Below are positions 7,314-14,473 of a DNA stretch of 64,000 nt, piece after piece. A program made the translations under genes and the position numbers. This stretch comes from Lachnospiraceae bacterium G41 (GTDB lineage: Bacteria > Bacillota > Clostridia > Lachnospirales > Lachnospiraceae): positions 1 to 64,000 of the forward strand of contig FNEU01000001.1 of NCBI GenBank assembly GCA_900100245.1, given 5' to 3'. How positions within the stretch are numbered: the first letter of the stretch is position 1; the number at the start of each line of letters is the position of its first letter. The notes under the pieces are model-generated. The model saw only the letters and a list, made by a program, of their open reading frames with translations. It ran no database searches and had not been told where the DNA came from.

Positions 7314-9539
7314 ATGGTAGAATTACTTTCCCCCGCAGGTGAATACAGTTCGTTTTTAGGCGCGATAAATGCAGGTGCAGATGCGGTATATCTGGCAGGA
7401 AATATGTATGGTGCCCGGGCAAGTGCGGTCAATTTTTCGAACGAAGAGCTCATAAAAGCAATAAGATACGCACATTTATTTAACAGAAAAGTTTTTTTAA
7501 CAGTTAATACACTCACCAAAAACAACGAACTTGAAAATCTTCGAGATTTTTTAAATCCTTTGTATCAAAGCGGACTTGATGCTGTAATTGTGCAGGATAT
7601 CGGTGTTTTTAAATACATAAAAGATACATTCAAAGATCTTGATATTCATGTTTCGACTCAGGCAGTTGTAACGAGTAAGTACGGCGCTGAATTCTACAAA
7701 AAATTAGGCGCTGCAAGAGTGGTACTTGCAAGAGAGCTTACATTACCTGAAGTAAAGGAAATCACTTCAACAGGTATTGAAACAGAGTGCTTTATTCACG
7801 GTGCTATGTGTTATTCATATTCGGGAATGTGCCTTTTCTCGTCTTTTTTAGGAGGAAATTCAGGTAACCGCGGAAGATGTAAAGGCCCTTGCAGACAGCC
7901 TTATGTATTAGGTAATGCCAACAAAGAAGAATATCTGTTAAGTCTATCCGATATGAATACTGTCGAAATAATCGACAGACTGATTAATGCGGGTATTTAT
8001 TCTTTTAAGATTGAGGGAAGACTTAAAAGCCCGTCATATGCTGCAGGCGTAACAGCTATCTATCGTAAATATATTGATTTTTGTCTTGAAAATCCGGGAA
8101 AAGAACTCATTATTTCCGAAGAAGATAAGAATATCCTTAAAACGCTTTATTCAAGAACTTCCACAGGCACAGGCTATTACGACAGAGTATCTTCTCGTAA
8201 AATGGTCACGATCGAAAAGGGTGCATATGCAAAGGTAGATGATGCACTTGAGAAGAAGATAATCGAAAAGTACATTAATACGCCTTTAAAGCAAAAGATT
8301 GATTTTAAATTTAAGGCGATACCTAATGAAAAAGCCGAATTAAAAGTAAAAACAGTTATAAACAATATAGAGTTTAAGGCAGAGGTTACAAGCGAAGAAC
8401 TGATTGATATGGCTCAAAAGGTTGCAACTTCGAAAGAAGATATAATAAAGCAACTTAAGAAGCTTGGAAATACAGATTTTGAACTGGATAAATGTGAGAT
8501 TACAATTGACAATTCGTTTGTTCCTTCTTCGCTAGTTAACAAATTAAGAAGAGAAGCAGTGGATTTGCTTGAAATCGAAATTTTCAATGCGAATTTAAAC
8601 AAACAGACTTTAATTGAAAATGAATCTATTAAATCAAATGGCTTATTTGATTCAGAAAAATACAGTGAATCAAACGATTTAGTTAATTCTGAAGACATAA
8701 ATCAAATATTTGATAATAACAAAAACATTGTAAATAAAAGAGCCTTCGTTAAATCTATCGAACAGTTGAATTTTGCATTAAATAATATCTTTTATGATTC
8801 TGTTGTTGTAAACAAAGATTTAATTAATAATCCCGAAGCAAAATCATTAATGAACGACTGTTCTAAGCCAATATATATTGAACTTCCGCCTGTATTAAGA
8901 TCCTTAAATCAGTCAGAGTTTCAAGAATTAATCGATTATGCATCAAATAATGATGCAATTAAAGGCGTATATGCAAATCAATATGATGCATACGAACTTC
9001 TAAAGAAAAAAGGCTTTAAAAAAGAGATTTGTTCTAATGCAAATATCTACAGCTATAACAACTTGAGTGCTTCGATAAGTTCAAAATTATTTGATGAAAT
9101 TACGGCTCCTTTGGAATTAAACTTTTATGATATCCCTGAGATAAATAAGAGTTTCAGCTATATGATATACGGAAGAGCACCTTTAATGCATACCGCAAAC
9201 TGCGTTTTAAAGACTACAGGCAAGTGTCAAAAGTGTTTGCCTAATAAAGAATCGTTTGTGAATCTAAAAGACCGCCTGGGCGTGGATTTTAAAGTTTATA
9301 CGGCATGTGATAACAATCTTTGCTTTAATACGATTTATAATTCGAAACCCACTTCTTTGCATAAATATTATAACCGCCTAAAAGAAAAAGGAGTAAATAC
9401 CTGTATCTTTTCTTTTACAGATGAAAATACAGACGATTTGGAAAGAATTACAAACTTCTTTGAAGATGTATTTGCAGGCAAAAATACAGAGCCTCCTTAT
9501 GATTTTACGGCCTTTCATATGAAGAACGGTATTTTGTAG
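7314..9539 (+). CDS. U32 family peptidase with DUF3656 C-terminal region
   Basis: The start is taken at the second ATG (7314), five bases after GAGG, giving 741 residues. An upstream ATG at 7275 lies inside the zapA terminator and is unlikely. The N-terminal half is the U32 TIM-barrel: ELLSPAGEYSSFLGAINAGADAVYLAG, CFIHGAMCYSYSGMCLFSSFLGGNSGNRGRCKGPCRQPY with the family cysteines, then SLSDMNTVEIIDRLINAGIYSFKIEGRLKSPSYAA. The C-terminal half corresponds to the collagenase-associated region with a second cysteine group (CVLKTTGKCQKCLPNKE). U32 proteins include peptidases and enzymes such as RlhA that help hydroxylate 23S rRNA, so the actual role may be RNA modification. Residues ~430-500 are low-complexity and Asn/Ser-rich. 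Confidence 0.9.
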   Translation: MVELLSPAGEYSSFLGAINAGADAVYLAGNMYGARASAVNFSNEELIKAIRYAHLFNRKVFLTVNTLTKNNELENLRDFLNPLYQSGLDAVIVQDIGVFKYIKDTFKDLDIHVSTQAVVTSKYGAEFYKKLGAARVVLARELTLPEVKEITSTGIETECFIHGAMCYSYSGMCLFSSFLGGNSGNRGRCKGPCRQPYVLGNANKEEYLLSLSDMNTVEIIDRLINAGIYSFKIEGRLKSPSYAAGVTAIYRKYIDFCLENPGKELIISEEDKNILKTLYSRTSTGTGYYDRVSSRKMVTIEKGAYAKVDDALEKKIIEKYINTPLKQKIDFKFKAIPNEKAELKVKTVINNIEFKAEVTSEELIDMAQKVATSKEDIIKQLKKLGNTDFELDKCEITIDNSFVPSSLVNKLRREAVDLLEIEIFNANLNKQTLIENESIKSNGLFDSEKYSESNDLVNSEDINQIFDNNKNIVNKRAFVKSIEQLNFALNNIFYDSVVVNKDLINNPEAKSLMNDCSKPIYIELPPVLRSLNQSEFQELIDYASNNDAIKGVYANQYDAYELLKKKGFKKEICSNANIYSYNNLSASISSKLFDEITAPLELNFYDIPEINKSFSYMIYGRAPLMHTANCVLKTTGKCQKCLPNKESFVNLKDRLGVDFKVYTACDNNLCFNTIYNSKPTSLHKYYNRLKEKGVNTCIFSFTDENTDDLERITNFFEDVFAGKNTEPPYDFTAFHMKNGIL

Positions 9540-9568
9540 AATATCTTTTATTTAAGTCCTTTTTATAG

Positions 9569-9574
9569 TATAAT
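9569..9574 (+). promoter_or_regulatory. Possible -10 element before the 9609 gene
   Basis: A perfect TATAAT lies 35 bases before the start codon at 9609 in an AT-rich gap after the U32 gene. No good -35 is seen at the expected distance, so this is a weak call. Confidence 0.35.
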
Positions 9575-9608
9575 TTTTAAGGAAAATACAACTCTTTTAG
9601 GATGCTTT

Positions 9609-9989
9609 ATGAATTTCTCCGACTATATTTATGTCGATGATTATTGCTTTTCAAAATTCGACGAAATAAAAGAGAATATGGAAAAAAGGAAGAAGATTAT
9701 TACAGATCCGTTTTTTGTAATAATCTTAAATGAATATACCTCAAAACTGGAGTTTTGCGACTGGATGTTTCTTCTCCAGAGACATTATAAAAACAATCCT
9801 CCGCTTATTGTGGGACTTGCAAAGGATTACGATTCCGCAGAAGAGCTTACATGCCATATGATTGAAAACTGCCTCATAAAAGTAGGAAACCTCGATTATA
9901 TTGCATATCTTGCTTCTTTACCTGAAATAGAAGAAGGATGTGAGCTTCCGAAAATGTTAAAGATTTCCGGAGGAAAGATGTATGCTTAA
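9609..9989 (+). CDS. Hypothetical soluble protein
   Basis: The 126-residue protein has no signal or membrane segment. It contains aromatic-rich stretches (FSDYIYVDDYCFSKFDEI, EFCDWMFLLQRHY) and a helical C-terminal half. I do not recognise the family. Its stop overlaps the start of the DUF2953 gene by 8 bases (coordinates 9982-9989), so the two are translationally coupled and probably work in the same process. Confidence 0.7.
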   Translation: MNFSDYIYVDDYCFSKFDEIKENMEKRKKIITDPFFVIILNEYTSKLEFCDWMFLLQRHYKNNPPLIVGLAKDYDSAEELTCHMIENCLIKVGNLDYIAYLASLPEIEEGCELPKMLKISGGKMYA

Positions 9990-10944
9990 GGCCCTTGCAA
10001 TAATCGGAATAGTGATTGGTGCTTTAATTGTACTGGCACTTATAATCTTAAATATTTTTCTTTTCGTACCTTTCAGATATAAAATCGGAGGTTCAAATAA
10101 AGACAAGCTATATTTCTACTTTTTGATGAGCTTTTTCCTGTCTTTTTTCAGAGTAAAGATTTATTACAAAGAAGAAATGGGCTGGGCTTCACTAAGGATT
10201 TTCGGCATAAAAATAATAGATAAAAAAATCCCGGAACTTATTGAACTTGTAGAAAAACTGTCTGAGAAATTTTCAAAGAAAGATAAAAAATCTAAAAATG
10301 TGAGTTCAGATGAATCTAAACCTGATGATGCTGTAGCCGAAGCGGATACAATTCCGGAAACAGATTCCGAAGAATACGAACTGACCGAAGAAGAGATTAA
10401 ACAGTATCTTGATGAGCCTGACGAAATCGACGAAATGAATGCTGTAGAGAAAAACATAACATTTCTGTCTTCCATAAAAGATTTTATTTTAAACATCAAG
10501 AAAAAGTGGTATAATTTTAAGAGGTTTGTAAAAGAAAAAATCGACAAGTGGAACAAGACCAAAAAATATATCAAGTATTATTGGAAAGTTCTAAATCATC
10601 CGTCCGTAAAACCTACGTTAAAACTTTTCTGGGATTTGATGATTAAATTCATGAAACATGTATGGCCCAGAAAATGGAGACTTAAGATTAAGTACGGAGA
10701 TGAAGATCCTTATCTTACCGGCAGAGTACACGGATACATATGCATGGCAAGAGGATTGTTTGGAAGAGAAATTGATTTCACTCCCGTATGGGATGAAGAT
10801 GTATTCGAATTTGACGGATATGTTAGCGGAAGAGTACAGTTAATCGTTTTCCTTGTGTTTGCTTTTAAGATATTTGCCAACAGACATTTAAGGAAACTGG
10901 TTATACTGATTATAAAAGGAGGAAAGATTCGTGGCAGAAAATAA
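9982..10944 (+). CDS. DUF2953 domain membrane protein
   Basis: The 320-residue protein has an N-terminal membrane helix (residues 5-30, ALAIIGIVIGALIVLALIILNIFLFVPF), an acidic variable linker (residues ~95-155), a Lys/Trp-rich helical part (IKKKWYNFKRFVKEKI) and the C-terminal DUF2953 core with KIKYGDEDPYLTGRVHGYI and a final hydrophobic stretch. In endospore-formers DUF2953 genes are usually next to gerW/ytfJ, as here (14-base overlap). A sporulation or envelope role is inferred from this context. Confidence 0.85.
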   Translation: MLKALAIIGIVIGALIVLALIILNIFLFVPFRYKIGGSNKDKLYFYFLMSFFLSFFRVKIYYKEEMGWASLRIFGIKIIDKKIPELIELVEKLSEKFSKKDKKSKNVSSDESKPDDAVAEADTIPETDSEEYELTEEEIKQYLDEPDEIDEMNAVEKNITFLSSIKDFILNIKKKWYNFKRFVKEKIDKWNKTKKYIKYYWKVLNHPSVKPTLKLFWDLMIKFMKHVWPRKWRLKIKYGDEDPYLTGRVHGYICMARGLFGREIDFTPVWDEDVFEFDGYVSGRVQLIVFLVFAFKIFANRHLRKLVILIIKGGKIRGRK

Positions 10945-11329
10945 TTTTGACGGCTTGATTAATTCTTTGATGGAAGGAATGGATGGATTTTTATCCACAA
11001 AAACCGTTGTCGGAGATCCTACCAAAGTCGGAGATACAATTATAGTACCCCTTGTGGATGTTTCCTTCGGTGTAGGCGCAGGTGCAGCTAGGGGTGATAA
11101 GAAAAACGGAGGAATGGGTGCTTTATCAGGCAAGATGACTCCTTCGGCAGTTCTAGTTATTTCCAACGGACATACAAGACTTGTAAATATAAAGAACCAG
11201 GATTCCATTACAAAGATTATCGATCTTGTTCCCGATATTCTTGACCGCATCAGCGTTAAGAAAAACAAAGACGGTGTAACGGACGAGAATGCAATAGAAA
11301 CAGCATTCCCTAAGGAAAATGAAGAATAA
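10931..11329 (+). CDS. gerW: GerW family (YtfJ) sporulation protein
   Basis: The start is a GTG preceded by AAAGGAGGAAAG, giving 132 residues. The family hallmarks are the N-terminal INSLMEGMDGFLSTKTVVGDP segment and a glycine-rich strand region with GVGAGAARGD and GGMGALSGKMTPSAVLVI. In Bacillus YtfJ/GerW is needed for germination of spores. Homologues also occur in Clostridia that are not known to sporulate. It overlaps the DUF2953 gene and lies 3 bases before the J-domain gene. Confidence 0.9.
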   Translation: MAENNFDGLINSLMEGMDGFLSTKTVVGDPTKVGDTIIVPLVDVSFGVGAGAARGDKKNGGMGALSGKMTPSAVLVISNGHTRLVNIKNQDSITKIIDLVPDILDRISVKKNKDGVTDENAIETAFPKENEE

Positions 11330-11332
11330 TAT

Positions 11333-11914
11333 ATGGATAATTTTATCTCAATACTTCGCGATTCAAATTCTCCTGAAGAATTAGAGGAACTTAAAGTTCA
11401 GCTTTACAGAGAAAATGTCAGAATAAAAACCGATAAGGCAGATCTGGAGGAATTGAGATCATCGATTTTTAGCGAAAAGCGTGAACTCGAAGATTCCATG
11501 GCGAAACTCGAAGAAGGTCGCAGACAGTTTGAAAAAGAAGCTGATGAAATAAATGCCAGAATTGAAGCATCCAGAAAAAATCTTGAAGAAGATATTAATG
11601 ACTACAATATCAGAAAAGGGTTGCTCGAGGATGAAATCAGAAAACTGGATGAAGACAGGGCGAAATTAAACCGCGAAAAAGAAGAATTTCAAAATTTCAA
11701 AAAGCGTAGTGATTCTTTAAGAAAGGTGCCTCAGCTTGAATACCGCCAGGGAATATTCTTTAAGGGTATTACCTCGGAAAAGAATTTAAAGAAGAGATAC
11801 AAAGATCTTGTAAAAGTATTTCATCCCGACAATGATGCGGGCGATACATATACTTTGCAGAATATCTCGCGAGAATATGAGACATTATTACATGATATAC
11901 AGATGAAAGCATAA
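11333..11914 (+). CDS. Coiled-coil protein with C-terminal J-domain
   Basis: The 193-residue protein has a long charged coiled coil (residues ~15-125, with LEELRSSIFSEKRELEDSM and LEEDINDYNIRKGLLEDEIRKL). After it comes a short J-domain-like segment at residues ~145-190: LKKRYKDLVKVFHPDND, containing the HPD tripeptide between two helices. HPD is the motif by which J-proteins stimulate Hsp70 ATPase. There is no Gly/Phe or zinc region, so this is a class III type J-protein. The coiled coil would bring a partner to DnaK. It is the last gene before a terminator and shares a transcript with gerW. Confidence 0.75.
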   Translation: MDNFISILRDSNSPEELEELKVQLYRENVRIKTDKADLEELRSSIFSEKRELEDSMAKLEEGRRQFEKEADEINARIEASRKNLEEDINDYNIRKGLLEDEIRKLDEDRAKLNREKEEFQNFKKRSDSLRKVPQLEYRQGIFFKGITSEKNLKKRYKDLVKVFHPDNDAGDTYTLQNISREYETLLHDIQMKA

Positions 11915-11945
11915 AAGCAGGAGAGTAAATTTCCTGCTTTTTCTT
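11914..11945 (+). terminator. Rho-independent terminator after the J-domain gene
   Basis: Stem AAAGCAGGA / TCCTGCTTT with a nine-base loop, followed by TTTTCTTTT. It starts at the last base of the stop codon. Confidence 0.85.
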
Positions 11946-11952
11946 TTATGAT

Positions 11953-11978
11953 CCGGACACACTTCGTGAGTCAGGCAC
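11953..11978 (+). repeat. 26-nt split repeat, copy 1
   Basis: CCGGACAC, ten bases, then TCAGGCAC. The same design with the same spacing occurs at 40114-40139 (CCGGGCAC, ten bases, CCAGGCAC). Both lie just past a plus-strand gene end and beside a terminator. It also faces the GTGCCTGTCC arm of the rpmB terminator. Confidence 0.5.
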
Positions 11979-11980
11979 AT

Positions 11981-12011
11981 AAAAAAAGTGCCTGTCCGTT
12001 TGGACAAGCAC
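11981..12011 (-). terminator. Terminator of rpmB (minus strand)
   Basis: Read on the minus strand: GTGCTTGTCC, loop AAAC, GGACAGGCAC, then TTTTTTT. The ten-pair stem has one G-T pair. It lies 20 bases after the rpmB stop. Confidence 0.85.
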
Positions 12012-12030
12012 GAATAATCATTAGTAACAA

Positions 12031-12216
12031 TTACGCTCTTTCAACCAAGCCTGATTTTAAACATCTTGTGCATACATGCATGGTCTTTGTGGTACCGTTT
12101 ACCTTACACTTAACTGTTCTGATATTGGAATTCCAAATATGATTTGAACGTCTGTGTGAATGGCTTACGTTATTACCGAAATGAACGCCTTTATCACAGA
12201 TATCGCATTTAGCCAT
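12031..12216 (-). CDS. rpmB: 50S ribosomal protein L28
   Basis: The 61-residue protein has the L28 sequence MAKCDICDKGVHFGNNVSHSHRRSN and TVKCKVNGTTKTMHVCTRCLKSG. It keeps two CxxC pairs (CDIC and CTRC), so it is the zinc-binding form. It sits alone, divergent from asp23, which matches the common Bacillota order rpmB-(asp23-fakA). The RBS is AAGGAGGTG. A promoter and a leader hairpin are visible upstream. Confidence 0.97.
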   Translation of the reverse strand: MAKCDICDKGVHFGNNVSHSHRRSNHIWNSNIRTVKCKVNGTTKTMHVCTRCLKSGLVERA

Positions 12217-12250
12217 TTTTTACACCTCCTTAAACTGACAAAAAGGATAA

Positions 12251-12265
12251 GGAGAATGCTTCTCC
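12251..12265 (-). promoter_or_regulatory. Hairpin in rpmB 5' leader
   Basis: A perfect GGAGAA / TTCTCC stem with a three-base loop lies in the ~60-base leader between the predicted start of transcription and the rpmB RBS. It could stabilise the mRNA or be part of autoregulation. No known leader family is claimed. Confidence 0.4.
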
Positions 12266-12283
12266 ACAATCCACAACGAAAGT

Positions 12284-12312
12284 ATTATACCCAAATAAAT
12301 CTAAAAAGGCAA
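12284..12312 (-). promoter_or_regulatory. Housekeeping promoter of rpmB
   Basis: On the minus strand TTGCCT, a 17-base spacer and TATAAT. This is a near-consensus sigma-A promoter, about 70 bases before the rpmB start codon. Confidence 0.75.
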
Positions 12313-12357
12313 CTATAAATTGAAAAAATTGTAAATTTTATTAACATTATGTGAATA

Positions 12358-12389
12358 TTGTTTATTTTTTCGAATTCAGGTAATATAAT
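12358..12389 (+). promoter_or_regulatory. Putative promoter of asp23-fakA-recG
   Basis: TTGTTT, a 17-base spacer and TAATAT, with an overlapping perfect TATAAT at 12384-12389. A small TAACA / TGTTA inverted repeat follows near the expected transcription start (12392-12404). Confidence 0.5.
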
Positions 12390-12425
12390 GTGTAACAGTG
12401 TGTTAAAAAACGAGGAGGGGGCATT

Positions 12426-12782
12426 ATGAAAGGAACTCTTGATACGCATTTAGGTAACGTTTCCATTAACAACAATGTCATAGCCGAATATGCTGGAAAT
12501 GTAGCTTTGGAATGCTACGGTGTTGCAGGCATGGCACAGATAAATGTTGCCGAGGGTGTTGCAAGCATTCTCAAAAGAGACAGCATGTCAAAGGGTATTT
12601 CTGTTTCTCTTGATAACAATAAACTTACTATCAATCTTCATATCATCGTTGCTTTCGGCGTTTCCATTACAGCCGTAGCAAATAACGTAATGAGTGAAGT
12701 TAAATACAATGTTGAACAGTTCGCCGGTTTAGACGTTGAAAAAGTCAATGTCTTCATCGAAGGCGTCAGCGTTGTTGAATAA
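12426..12782 (+). CDS. Asp23/Gls24 family envelope stress protein (YloU-like)
   Basis: The 118-residue protein matches the Asp23 family: NNNVIAEYAGNVALECYGVAGMA at residues 14-36 and a C-terminal EVKYNVEQFAGLDVEKVNVFIEGV. Asp23 proteins are abundant cytoplasmic proteins that gather at the membrane and affect envelope stress. The strong RBS (GAGGAGGGG) fits high expression. The next gene, fakA, starts 14 bases later; this yloU-yloV arrangement is widely conserved in Bacillota and suggests a link with fatty-acid handling. Confidence 0.93.
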   Translation: MKGTLDTHLGNVSINNNVIAEYAGNVALECYGVAGMAQINVAEGVASILKRDSMSKGISVSLDNNKLTINLHIIVAFGVSITAVANNVMSEVKYNVEQFAGLDVEKVNVFIEGVSVVE

Positions 12783-12795
12783 GGAGGATGGATTC

Positions 12796-14469
12796 GTGTC
12801 TAAGAATACGATCGATTCAAAAATGCTTGCCAGAATGTTTAATGCTGGCGCATGTAATCTTGAAAAGAACAAAGATTATATAAACGAGCTTAATGTTTTT
12901 CCTGTTCCCGATGGTGATACAGGAACAAACATGACAATGACAATAATGTCGGCTTACAAAGAGCTCAATAATCTTGAAGACCCCGATATGAGAGCAACCT
13001 GCAAAGCCATTTCTTCAGGCTCCTTAAGAGGTGCGAGAGGAAACAGCGGTGTTATTTTATCACAGCTTATAAGAGGCTTTACCAAAGTCGCTGTCGAATA
13101 CAAAGAACTTGATATCGATATTATTACGGATGCATGCAAAAACTCCGTGGCTACAGCATATAAAGCCGTTATGAAGCCTAAGGAAGGTACAATTCTCACT
13201 GTGGCTTCGGGCGTTTATGATAAAGCTGAAGAATTAAGAAAAAGCGGAGAAAAAGATTTAACGGTTTTTCTTGAAACTGTTATCGCATATGCAGATGAAG
13301 TATTACTTAAGACTCCCGAGCTTTTACCCGTTCTTAAACAGGCAGGCGTTGTGGATTCCGGCGGACAGGGTCTGATGGAATTTTTACACGGTGCTTTGGA
13401 TCTTTTCGAAGGAAAAGATGTTGAAACAAATATTGCTTCGCAAAAAGCTGCCGCAAAAGTAGAGAAAAAAGAAGCATCCGACAGCATTGCGGATGAACTT
13501 AAATACAATTATAAAACAGAATTTATTATTCTTTTAAACAAGCCTTTTAATGCCAAGACCGAACAGGATCTTAAAAACTTCCTTGAAGCGTTAGGCGATA
13601 GCGTTAATATCATTCCTACTGACGGAAATATTAAAGTTCACTGCCATACAAACGATCCCGGTCTTATCATTCAGAGAGCTTTAAAGCAGGGCGTTTTAAC
13701 AGATATTAATGTTGAAAACTTAAAGCTTGAGAATAAGGAAAGTGATTCTGCAGATAAGGCAGAAACTCCCGCAAAAGCCGAAGTAAAACCCGAAGCAAAA
13801 GAAGAACCCAAGGAATACGGATTTATCGCAGTTTCTGTCGGTGACGGAATGAGCGAAATCTTTAAATCCATTGGTGCAGATTATATTATTGAAGGCGGTC
13901 AGACAATGAACCCTTCTACGGAAGATGTTTTAAATGCCATTGAAAAAGTCAATGCAAAGCATGTATTCATTTTCCCGAACAACAAAAATATCATTCTTGC
14001 AGCAAACCAGGCCAGAGATTTGACGGAAGACAAGGAAGTAATTGTAATTCCGACCAAGACAGTTCCTCAGGGAATCTCTGCATTAATCAATTATTTGCCT
14101 GATTCTTCTGTAGAAGAAAACACTGAAAACATGACCGAAGGCGCTAATAACGTTAAAACCGGTCAGGTAACTTATGCTGTAAGAGATACCGAAATCGACG
14201 ATAAAGTAATCCAGAAAGACGATTACATGGGCATAGGCGATAAGGGTATTTTATCGGTAGGCTCAGACAGAGATTCCGTTACCAAGGAAATGATTGCCGA
14301 AATGGTGGATGAGGATACCTGCGTTATTACCGTTTATGTTGGTTCCGATGTAAAAGAAGAAGATTACGAACAATTAAAATCCGATCTGGAAGGACTTTAC
14401 GAAGATATTGAAGTCGAGATCCAGATAGGCGGACAGCCGATATATTATTACATCGTATCAGTAGAGTAA
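12796..14469 (+). CDS. fakA: Fatty acid kinase catalytic subunit FakA-like (DAK phosphatase domain, YloV)
   Basis: I take the GTG at 12796, preceded by AAGGAGGAT, as start, giving 557 residues. Longer readings run into asp23. The N-terminal DhaL/DAK domain has the nucleotide-metal motif NVFPVPDGDTGTNM near residue 40 and GSLRGARGNSGVILSQL near 75. The middle has the HCHTNDPG segment, and the C-terminal domain follows a Lys/Glu/Ala linker at residues ~315-335. FakA phosphorylates fatty acids presented by FakB (DegV) proteins, feeding exogenous acids into phospholipids. No degV gene is in the window. It sits between asp23 and recG, the usual Bacillota order. Confidence 0.9.
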   Translation: MSKNTIDSKMLARMFNAGACNLEKNKDYINELNVFPVPDGDTGTNMTMTIMSAYKELNNLEDPDMRATCKAISSGSLRGARGNSGVILSQLIRGFTKVAVEYKELDIDIITDACKNSVATAYKAVMKPKEGTILTVASGVYDKAEELRKSGEKDLTVFLETVIAYADEVLLKTPELLPVLKQAGVVDSGGQGLMEFLHGALDLFEGKDVETNIASQKAAAKVEKKEASDSIADELKYNYKTEFIILLNKPFNAKTEQDLKNFLEALGDSVNIIPTDGNIKVHCHTNDPGLIIQRALKQGVLTDINVENLKLENKESDSADKAETPAKAEVKPEAKEEPKEYGFIAVSVGDGMSEIFKSIGADYIIEGGQTMNPSTEDVLNAIEKVNAKHVFIFPNNKNIILAANQARDLTEDKEVIVIPTKTVPQGISALINYLPDSSVEENTENMTEGANNVKTGQVTYAVRDTEIDDKVIQKDDYMGIGDKGILSVGSDRDSVTKEMIAEMVDEDTCVITVYVGSDVKEEDYEQLKSDLEGLYEDIEVEIQIGGQPIYYYIVSVE

Positions 14470-14473
14470 TTCA

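Noticed and set aside
10164-10574. 136-residue minus-strand reading frame inside the DUF2953 gene
   Set aside because: Ser-rich antisense of the acidic linker; shadow gene.
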